Assembly (NCBI RefSeq): GCF_008974145.1
Contig: NZ_BJKP01000022.1
Coordinates: 1 to 61,262 of the forward strand
Reading direction: 5' to 3'
Source of the DNA: Microcystis aeruginosa NIES-4325
GTDB lineage: Bacteria; Cyanobacteriota; Cyanobacteriia; Cyanobacteriales; Microcystaceae
Length of the DNA stretch: 61,262 nucleotides
Shown: positions 53,574 to 61,262 of the stretch, in pieces
Layout of the letters: every line of letters begins with the position of its first letter
Position numbering within the stretch: position 1 is the stretch's first letter
Notes under the pieces: generated by a model
What the model was told of the DNA's origin: nothing
What the model saw: the letters and a program-made list of their open reading frames with translations, nothing else
Database searches by the model: none
Position numbers and translations under genes: made by a program

Positions 53574-54578
53574 TTATTTTATTTGCAAGACAAGGCGATA
53601 TTTAGGTTGTCCAGTTCTCAATTTTTCCATAGCTTCATTCACCCGGGAGATAGGATAGGTTTCTGTAACGGGTTCAATGCCATGACGAGAGGCAAATTCA
53701 ATCATTTTACTGATGGTACTGGGACTACCCAAAGGACTGCCGGAAATCGATTTTTGACCCATAATCAAGGGAAAAGCGTAGGTAGCCATGGGTTCAAGAA
53801 CAGCCCCAACAATATGCAGACGACCTTTGGGACGTAAACAGGCGATATAAAGACCCCAATCGAGATTAACGTTAACGGTAGAGATGATGAAATCAAAGTA
53901 ATTTTGTACTGATTGCAAGGCTTCGGGGTCTCTGGAATTGATAAAATGAGTCGCGCCTAGTTCTTTTGCTTCTGTTTCTTTGTCGGGACTACTAGAAAAA
54001 GCGGTTACTTCGCAGCCCCAAGCTTTGAGGAATTTTAAGGCTATATGGCCCAATCCACCAATACCAATGACACCAACTCGGGCCGTGGGTTTAATATCAA
54101 ATTGGACAATCGGATTAAAGACGGTTATACCACCACAAAAAAGCGGGCCAGCTTTGGCAGCATCTAACTGGTCCGGCAAGGGAACTAACCAACTATGATG
54201 GGCCCGGACTCTTTCGGCAAAACCGCCATGGCGACCGACGATAGTTCCTTCGGCAGTGGCACAAAGGTTTTGATCCCCTGACATACAAGTTTCACAGGTC
54301 AAACAGGAACGGGAAAACCAACCAAGACCGACTCTTTGCCCTAATTTTAACTCTTTGACTTTAGCACCGAGAGCGGCGATCGTACCGACTACTTCATGAC
54401 CGGGGACAAAGGGATAGGTGGTCAGTCCCCAATCGTTATCGAGCATACTTAGATCACTGTGGCAGATGCCGCAATATTCCACCTCGATTTCTACATCTTC
54501 ATCCGCTAATATACCCGGATCGTAGTCAAAAGGCTCTAGTTTCCCCCCTTTTTCTTGGGCAGCATAGGCTCTAATCAT
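53574..54578 (-). CDS. Zinc-dependent alcohol dehydrogenase (CAD/YahK-like)
   Basis: 334 aa, medium-chain dehydrogenase. Catalytic zinc: YCGICHSDLS (Cys), GHEVVGTIAALG (His-Glu); structural zinc cysteines CLTCETCMSGDQNLC. Rossmann motif GVIGIGGLGHIALKFLK. Known: NADP-dependent aldehyde reductases of the cinnamyl-alcohol-dehydrogenase group; broad substrates. The gene stands alone, with an ATG at 54578. Cofactor preference is inferred. Confidence 0.92.
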   Translation of the reverse strand: MIRAYAAQEKGGKLEPFDYDPGILADEDVEIEVEYCGICHSDLSMLDNDWGLTTYPFVPGHEVVGTIAALGAKVKELKLGQRVGLGWFSRSCLTCETCMSGDQNLCATAEGTIVGRHGGFAERVRAHHSWLVPLPDQLDAAKAGPLFCGGITVFNPIVQFDIKPTARVGVIGIGGLGHIALKFLKAWGCEVTAFSSSPDKETEAKELGATHFINSRDPEALQSVQNYFDFIISTVNVNLDWGLYIACLRPKGRLHIVGAVLEPMATYAFPLIMGQKSISGSPLGSPSTISKMIEFASRHGIEPVTETYPISRVNEAMEKLRTGQPKYRLVLQIK

Positions 54579-54676
54579 GATTAAGTTCTCTAGAATGGGT
54601 TTATTGGTTATTTTATTCTAGATTGATCTGAGTATGGCTGACTATGGTCTATTGCCTGTTCCCTAATAGCGGATAA

Positions 54677-54817
54677 TTAATTCCACTGGTAATTTTCATC
54701 TGCTCCTAACAAAACTTGTCGGTAAAGTCCGCAGGCATCGAGAAGCGACCAGTAATCGCCGACGAAAAAATCGAGAGGGGTGACTGGGAAAGTGACAGGA
54801 TGATTGGAGGAAATCAT
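54677..54817 (-). CDS. Small unidentified ORF, possibly a gene end
   Basis: 46 aa, starting with an ATG at 54817 (or a GTG one codon earlier). The product contains HPVTFPVTPLDFFVGDYWSL and ends GADENYQWN, which looks like genuine folded-protein sequence, unlike the longer competing frame at 54696-54887. It may be a complete small protein or the tail of a decayed gene. No ribosome binding site is evident. Confidence 0.35.
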   Translation of the reverse strand: MISSNHPVTFPVTPLDFFVGDYWSLLDACGLYRQVLLGADENYQWN

Positions 54818-55322
54818 CACTCATGTAAATAAACAAAGCCTCGAAATTGCTAGTGGCAGGATTGGCGGAAAAAAAACCGCTAGGCAAATCAATCGAGTCA
54901 CCGAAGAACTTTTTCGGGAGATGCCCTCCGAAAAATCAGTTTTCAGTCAATAATATCAAGCGACAAACTCGAACCTGCCTGTTTACTGTTTACTGATTAT
55001 TGAATCATTGGTGGTAAAGGGGATTAAACCGGCAAAATGGACTATTAGAACAATTTTTGGCTGAGGGAACGAATTTTCAAATTGTCAAACTGGAGAAGGT
55101 GAAAAGATCCGTAAACTTAATTAACAATCGGCTGCGAAAATGTCTTGACTATCAGACCCCAAATGAGGTATTCTATGAAAGTAGATTCAGGTAGTGATGC
55201 AATTAAGACTTGAATTAGCCATGGTGCGGAGAAGTCAAACAAGGCGAAAAGCCCATGCCCAACTTTGAGATAATTCTTGTCGGCAATCCTATTCTATTAA
55301 CTACCATTATTACCAGATTGTC
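54818..55322. other. Intergenic stretch before dnaK
   Basis: 505 bp containing the IS30 relic (55036-55190) and repetitive GTTTACTGTTTACTGATTATTG near 54981-55002. The last 100 bp should hold the dnaK promoter. I did not find the TTAGCACTC-N9-GAGTGCTAA CIRCE operator. Confidence 0.45.
55036..55190 (+). pseudogene. IS30-family transposase remnant
   Basis: One frame reads NGLLEQFLAEGTNFQIVK and NLINNRLRKCLDYQTPNEVF, the conserved C-terminal end of IS30-type transposases (NNRPRK.L.Y.TP.EVF). The rest of the gene and the terminal repeats are missing. Confidence 0.8.
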
Positions 55323-57332
<2,010 letters not shown>

Positions 57333-57418
57333 AAAAGGAAAAGCTATCAGCCTTTTCAGGGATCAGTAATCAGTGATCAGATGTGAGTTTTCAGCTTTTT
57401 TCTCCCCATCTCCCCACT

Positions 57419-57448
57419 CCCCACTTGCCACCTCCCCACTTGCCACCT
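57419..57448 (+). repeat. 15-bp tandem repeat between dnaK and dnaJ
   Basis: CCCCACTTGCCACCT occurs twice in a row, followed by a partial third copy. It is an extension of the CCCCACTT unit seen elsewhere in the window (25001-25024). Confidence 0.65.
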
Positions 57449-57561
57449 CCCACCAAAAAAAATAGTAGGGATAACCCAACTAAACTATTATGTATAGTTT
57501 GTTAAAGTAACAACTAGACTGAAAATTTATTTATAAATTGCGAGCAGAACCATAGCCACCT

Positions 57562-58686
57562 ATGCCCACTGATTATTACGAAATTCTAGGTGTCTCGCGA
57601 GATGCCGGCAAAGAAGACATCAAACGCGCCTATCGTCGTCTCGCCCGAAAATACCATCCCGATGTTAACAAAGAAGCGGGAGCCGAGGAACGCTTCAAGG
57701 AAATTAACCGCGCCTACGAAATTCTCTCGGAACCTGAAACCCGTAATCGTTATGACCGCTTTGGTGAGGCTGGGGTTTCTGGGGGCGCTGCCAGTTTTGA
57801 TCCCGACAATATGAGTGGTTTCGCCGATATCTTTGAGACAATCTTTAGTGGTTTCGGGGGCATGGGCGGCCAAGCAACCGCCCGACGACGCACAGGGCCT
57901 ATCCGGGGCGAGGATCTACGTCTCGATTTCAAACTAAAATTCCGCGAGGCGGTCTTTGGCGGCGAAAAGGAAATCCGTATCCGTCATCTGGAAACCTGTC
58001 AAACCTGTAAGGGCAGTGGGGCCAGACCAGGGACCAGTTCTCGCACTTGTACTACTTGCAATGGTACTGGACAGGTGCGTCGCGCCACCCGTACTCCCTT
58101 CGGTACTTTTGCTCAGGTTTCGGCCTGTCCCACCTGTGATGGTGCGGGAGAAGTGATCGAGGAAAAATGCGACCTTTGCGGCGGTTCCGGACGAAAACAG
58201 GAAACCAAAAAACTGAAAATTACCATCCCTGCGGGGGTTGACAACGGCATGAAATTGCGCGTTGCCCGGGAAGGAGACGCAGGACTGAAAGGCGGGCCGC
58301 CGGGGGATTTATTAGTTTATCTAACCGTGGAAAACGATGCAGAATTTCAACGGGAAGGCAATGATATTAAATCGGATATCACGATTAGTTATACCCAAGC
58401 GATTTTAGGATGTACCATCAAAGTTAATACGGTAGATGGCCAAGAAGACCTGACTATCCCGGCCGGTACTCAACCGAACACCGTACTGATTTTAGAAAAC
58501 AAGGGGGTTCCCAAATTGGGCAATCCCGTCAGTCGCGGCGATCATCGCATTACCGTTAAAATCTCGATTCCTACCCGTGTCACCGGAGAAGAACGGGAAT
58601 TACTGGAAAAATTAGCAAAAGTTCGCGGGGAAACCGTGGGGAAAGGCGGCATCGAGGGGTTTTTAGGTAACATCTTCCATAAATAA
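57562..58686 (+). CDS. dnaJ: Chaperone protein DnaJ (type I)
   Basis: 374 aa. J domain with [17 protein letters not shown] and its HPD at about residues 32-34; a G/F-rich region (FSGFGGMGG); four zinc-finger repeats [32 protein letters not shown]; and the C-terminal peptide-binding domain with [10 protein letters not shown]. All four CxxCxGxG motifs are intact. Known: stimulates DnaK ATPase and loads substrates. It ends two bases before the TusA-like gene, suggesting one transcript. Confidence 0.97.
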   Translation: MPTDYYEILGVSRDAGKEDIKRAYRRLARKYHPDVNKEAGAEERFKEINRAYEILSEPETRNRYDRFGEAGVSGGAASFDPDNMSGFADIFETIFSGFGGMGGQATARRRTGPIRGEDLRLDFKLKFREAVFGGEKEIRIRHLETCQTCKGSGARPGTSSRTCTTCNGTGQVRRATRTPFGTFAQVSACPTCDGAGEVIEEKCDLCGGSGRKQETKKLKITIPAGVDNGMKLRVAREGDAGLKGGPPGDLLVYLTVENDAEFQREGNDIKSDITISYTQAILGCTIKVNTVDGQEDLTIPAGTQPNTVLILENKGVPKLGNPVSRGDHRITVKISIPTRVTGEERELLEKLAKVRGETVGKGGIEGFLGNIFHK

Positions 58687-58688
58687 CT

Positions 58689-58910
58689 ATGACTTTAGAC
58701 CTGCGCGGCACTCCCTGCCCAATTAATTTTGTCCGGACAAAATTGCAATTAGAGAAAATGACCGCCGGGGAACGGTTGGAAGTCTGGTTAGATGCCGGGG
58801 AACCGATCGAACAGGTTCCCACTAGCCTGACAGTGGAGGGTTATCAGATAGAATCGATCGAGGACCGAGATAGCTTTTTTGTTCTCAAAGTCTATCGCCC
58901 CGATTCCTAA
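58689..58910 (+). CDS. TusA/SirA-type sulfur carrier protein
   Basis: 73 aa. The family signature LRGTPCPINFVRTKLQLEKM places a conserved Cys-Pro (CPxN here) after the first strand; the cysteine carries persulfide sulfur. GERLEVWLDAGEPIEQVP follows. Known: TusA-like proteins deliver sulfur for tRNA thiolation or molybdopterin synthesis. It ends one base before the rsgA start and begins two bases after dnaJ, so these genes are tightly packed. Confidence 0.9.
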   Translation: MTLDLRGTPCPINFVRTKLQLEKMTAGERLEVWLDAGEPIEQVPTSLTVEGYQIESIEDRDSFFVLKVYRPDS

Positions 58911-58911
58911 A

Positions 58912-59988
58912 ATGGTAGATGCACAATTAACCGATTTATACGGCACAGTGGTGGCCGTACAGGCGAATTTCTATCAGGTACGCTTGGATTCTCCCGTTAT
59001 GGGCGAGAATCTTCTCTGTACCCGTCGCGCTCGCTTGCAAAAAATCGGTCAATCGGTGATGGTTGGTGATCGGGTGCGCGTGGAGGAGGCCAATTTTGCC
59101 GATCAACAGGGTGCGATCGCAGAAGTCCTCCCCCGCAGTACCGAGATCGATCGGCCTGCCGTTGCCAATATCGAGCAGATTTTGCTAGTTTTTGCCCTTG
59201 CTGAACCCGTCCTCGATCCTTGGCTGATTAGTCGTTTTTTGGTGAAAGCCGAGTCCACAGGCTTAGAAATTGCGGTCTGTGTCAATAAAATTGATCTGGG
59301 GGAACCGGAAAAAATAGAGGTCTGGGGCGATCGCCTAGCTAGTTGGGGATACCGGCCCTTTTTTGTCAGTGTGGAGAAAAATCGGGGATTTGAGGCTTTA
59401 TTGGCACAATTAAACCATAAAATCACTCTCTTGGCCGGTCCATCGGGGGTGGGAAAATCGAGTTTAATTAATTGCCTAATTCCTGAGATTAATCAACGGG
59501 TGGGGGATGTGTCGGGAAAACTGCAAAAAGGTCGTCACACCACCCGTCATGTGGAGTTATTTGCTTTACCAAATCGGGGTTTATTGGCCGATAGTCCGGG
59601 GTTTAACCAACCGGATATTAACTGTTCACCGGAACAATTAACTTTTTATTTTCCAGAAGTGAGAGCGCGTTTAGCTTTGGGAAATTGTCAATTTAATGAT
59701 TGTACTCATCGTCGGGAACCTAACTGTGTGGTGAGGGGAGATTGGGAACGTTACCAACATTATTTAGAGTTTTTAGAAGAAGCGATCGCACGAGAACAGT
59801 CATTACAGAAAACTAGCACAAAAGAGTCAAGTTTAAAGTTAAAAATTAAAGAAGCAGGTCAAGAAACCTACGAACCCAAATTAGCTAATAAAAAATATCG
59901 TCGTCCCTCCCGTCGCGGCAAAAATCAAGATCAGGAACGCTACGAAAATAAAACTCTCCAAGATATTTATAATGATGATTCTGAATAG
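58912..59988 (+). CDS. rsgA: Small ribosomal subunit biogenesis GTPase RsgA
   Basis: 358 aa from the ATG at 58912; a longer frame starts at 58879 inside the TusA-like gene and is unlikely. N-terminal OB domain, then a circularly permuted GTPase: CVNKIDLGEP (G4), LLAGPSGVGKSSLINCLIP (G1), KGRHTTRHVEL (G2), ADSPGFNQP (G3). C-terminal zinc site CQFNDCTHRREPNCVV. The tail is Lys/Arg-rich. Known: late 30S maturation with 16S rRNA. Gene order dnaJ-tusA-like-rsgA suggests co-transcription. Confidence 0.96.
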   Translation: MVDAQLTDLYGTVVAVQANFYQVRLDSPVMGENLLCTRRARLQKIGQSVMVGDRVRVEEANFADQQGAIAEVLPRSTEIDRPAVANIEQILLVFALAEPVLDPWLISRFLVKAESTGLEIAVCVNKIDLGEPEKIEVWGDRLASWGYRPFFVSVEKNRGFEALLAQLNHKITLLAGPSGVGKSSLINCLIPEINQRVGDVSGKLQKGRHTTRHVELFALPNRGLLADSPGFNQPDINCSPEQLTFYFPEVRARLALGNCQFNDCTHRREPNCVVRGDWERYQHYLEFLEEAIAREQSLQKTSTKESSLKLKIKEAGQETYEPKLANKKYRRPSRRGKNQDQERYENKTLQDIYNDDSE

Positions 59989-60230
59989 AATTGGTTAGGT
60001 TTCCTTTATCTTCAGGGGGACTTTATAATACTAAATCCGTTGAGTATAAGCTACTTATGAGGACACGCAAAAGGCAATAGGCAAAAGGAGCAATAGATAA
60101 TCAGTTTTTAATAACCAGATTTAGTATAAATACTGTCTAAAGATGAAAATCTAACAGCAATGATTGTATCTATGGGTTTTTATCTGAACTATTTTTCATT
60201 TTTTTGTTTCTACTTTGTGATTAATTCAAC

Positions 60231-61175
60231 TTATCTACGAACTAAATTTTTAAGAGTTCTAGAGTTAGCTATTTTCCATGTTCCCTCGTCATTTTCAAGA
60301 TTATAGCGAACTAATAAGGTACTTAAACCACTATTTTTTTGATCAATTTTACCCTGACTGTTATAGAGGGTTCTTTCTTCAGTAACCACCACATCCACTG
60401 TAGCTTGATCGTCCGAGTTTGTAAAATTATTAACTGAATCTATTCTCTGAACTCCATAGATATAATAAGCACCATTATTAGCCAACCATTCGGAAGAACT
60501 TTCTTGACCATCAGAGCTTTTTATTTTGTCATTATAAGCTTTACCTGTAAGTAATTCTTCTCCTAAATAGGTTTGATAGGAAGGACCGAAAATATCTCTT
60601 TTTGCCTTTAACCAGCGCTCGATTAAATCCACCGCTTCTGAACGAGAAATAGAGTTAACTGTCTGTTGAGGAACAGGTGAATAGACGGGTTCAGGACTGG
60701 GGGAATAGACAGCTTCAGGACTGGGTGAGGTATCGATGACACCTTGGATGATTTTAACTTGATTAAAGTATTTAATTAGCTGCCTTTGTAAATCTTGAGC
60801 GCGATTTAAGTCACTAAAAGCTGCTACCTGAATATTACCATCATTAACAAAAGCATCGCGACAAAAGTTACTTTTAACTCTCTCTAAACTATCCTCGTCA
60901 GTTACTACAACTTTATAGTAAGTATCGGTGATATTCTCATCTCCACAGACAGATTTAGGAAACTCATTATTAATGGTAATATCTGAGTCTTGATTCTCTG
61001 GGGAAGGTGACGGAGAAATTGATTTATCTCCAGAAGAATTTGAGAGATAATGACTTAAGACAAAACCACCTAAAATGCCAGTACCGATCATACTCCCTAT
61101 AATTATTGCTTTCACCCATTCAGGTAAAGTGCGGGGGGAGCAAGTCAGTTTTGTCAGAACATAAATACTATTCAA
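60231..61175 (-). CDS. Membrane protein with IMS (ARC6-like) domain, probably 5'-truncated
   Basis: 314 aa from a TTG at 61175; no upstream ATG exists because the same frame runs into the TAG of an adjacent ISKra4 transposase (61179-61181). Seen: a hydrophobic helix (about 22-45, AIIIGSMIGTGILGGFVL), a middle rich in Pro/Ser (SPSPEAVYSPSPEPVY), and a C-terminal IMS/DUF4101 domain with RWLKAKRDIFGPSYQTYL and TWKIANSRTL. Known: such domains sit at the ends of cyanobacterial serine/threonine kinases and of ARC6. The truncated N-terminus next to a transposase suggests IS-mediated loss of the front part. Confidence 0.72.
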   Translation of the reverse strand: MNSIYVLTKLTCSPRTLPEWVKAIIIGSMIGTGILGGFVLSHYLSNSSGDKSISPSPSPENQDSDITINNEFPKSVCGDENITDTYYKVVVTDEDSLERVKSNFCRDAFVNDGNIQVAAFSDLNRAQDLQRQLIKYFNQVKIIQGVIDTSPSPEAVYSPSPEPVYSPVPQQTVNSISRSEAVDLIERWLKAKRDIFGPSYQTYLGEELLTGKAYNDKIKSSDGQESSSEWLANNGAYYIYGVQRIDSVNNFTNSDDQATVDVVVTEERTLYNSQGKIDQKNSGLSTLLVRYNLENDEGTWKIANSRTLKNLVRR

Positions 61176-61178
61176 TAG

Positions 61179-61262
61179 CTAAAGACTGTTATTTAGGTAA
61201 GCACAGCGGTGTTTAAGCACTTGAGGGATATTTTCTTCATTCCACTGGGCTCCAGAAATTTT
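61179..61262 (-). mobile_element. ISKra4-family transposase, C-terminal end (cut by the window)
   Basis: Minus-strand frame reads ISGAQWNEENIPQVLKHR and CAYLNNSL before TAG. This is the same C-terminal block as the remnant at 10648-11120 (ISKra4), but a different copy. No terminal repeat is visible between its stop and the IMS-domain gene. Confidence 0.8.

Noticed and set aside
54696-54887. 63-aa minus-strand ORF
   Set aside because: Arg/Ser/Phe-rich translation typical of a wrong frame; the overlapping frame at 54677-54817 looks more protein-like.
55195-55322. CIRCE heat-shock operator upstream of dnaK
   Set aside because: No TTAGCACTC/GAGTGCTAA inverted repeat is present.

Overview
The window looks like a chromosomal segment of a unicellular cyanobacterium, most likely Microcystis or a close relative. 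This is an inference from content: an alkane pathway (aldehyde deformylating oxygenase plus acyl-ACP reductase), NdhN of the photosynthetic NDH-1 complex, SphR/SphS/PhoU phosphate sensing, frequent GCGATCGC (HIP1-type) octamers, moderate GC, abundant decayed insertion sequences, and repetitive C-rich or AGGGAAAT-type intergenic sequence.

Layout. 1-5400: an unexplained structured stretch at the left edge, conserved cyanobacterial hypotheticals, an isocitrate/isopropylmalate dehydrogenase paralogue, an Nfu scaffold, a DUF3386 protein and a hicB-hicA toxin-antitoxin pair. 5498-7261: a coiled-coil protein ending in an FGE-like C-type lectin fold whose last ~30 codons look like the variable region of a diversity-generating retroelement (DGR) target; a LysR-type regulator remnant follows. 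8010-9871: ado and aar. 9872-11120: a graveyard of ISKra4- and ISAs1-family remnants with a 237-bp MITE. 11256-18947: accessory surface region with an FkbM methyltransferase, a two-domain glycosyltransferase and two large proteins sharing triple C-terminal DUF5648-like repeats. 19606-28785: DUF58 protein, SRP RNA, MFS transporter, nuclease-fold protein, 2Fe-2S protein, RNase H-ACT fusion, AI-2E family permease, tRNA-Ala, hisF and ruvB.

28720-31252: an AvaI/BsoBI-like restriction-modification unit sits immediately behind ruvB. Both of its genes carry one in-frame TAA, and the last 66 bp of ruvB are present a second time on its far side, so the unit appears to have inserted with target duplication and then died. 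31320-42776: pfkA, gltX, ndhN, a 37-aa membrane protein, an oligopeptide-type permease, phoU-sphS-sphR, a creatininase-family protein, glcD and a 2H phosphoesterase. 43456-48421: the infA-rpmJ-rpsM-rpsK-rpoA-rplQ-truA-rplM-rpsI-rpmE translation/transcription cluster with repeat-filled gaps. 48593-55200: accessory genes, a second MITE copy with a clean 10-bp target duplication, clpS with a CPBP protease, a Uma2 nuclease, an alcohol dehydrogenase and an IS30 remnant. 55323-59988: dnaK, dnaJ, a TusA-like protein and rsgA. The right edge holds an IMS-domain membrane protein directly abutting an ISKra4 transposase 3' end.

The most informative observations are the DGR-type variable region, the doubly nonsense-mutated restriction-modification unit flanked by duplicated ruvB ends, and the ISKra4-related MITE. 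No reverse transcriptase, template repeat or CRISPR array was found in the window.
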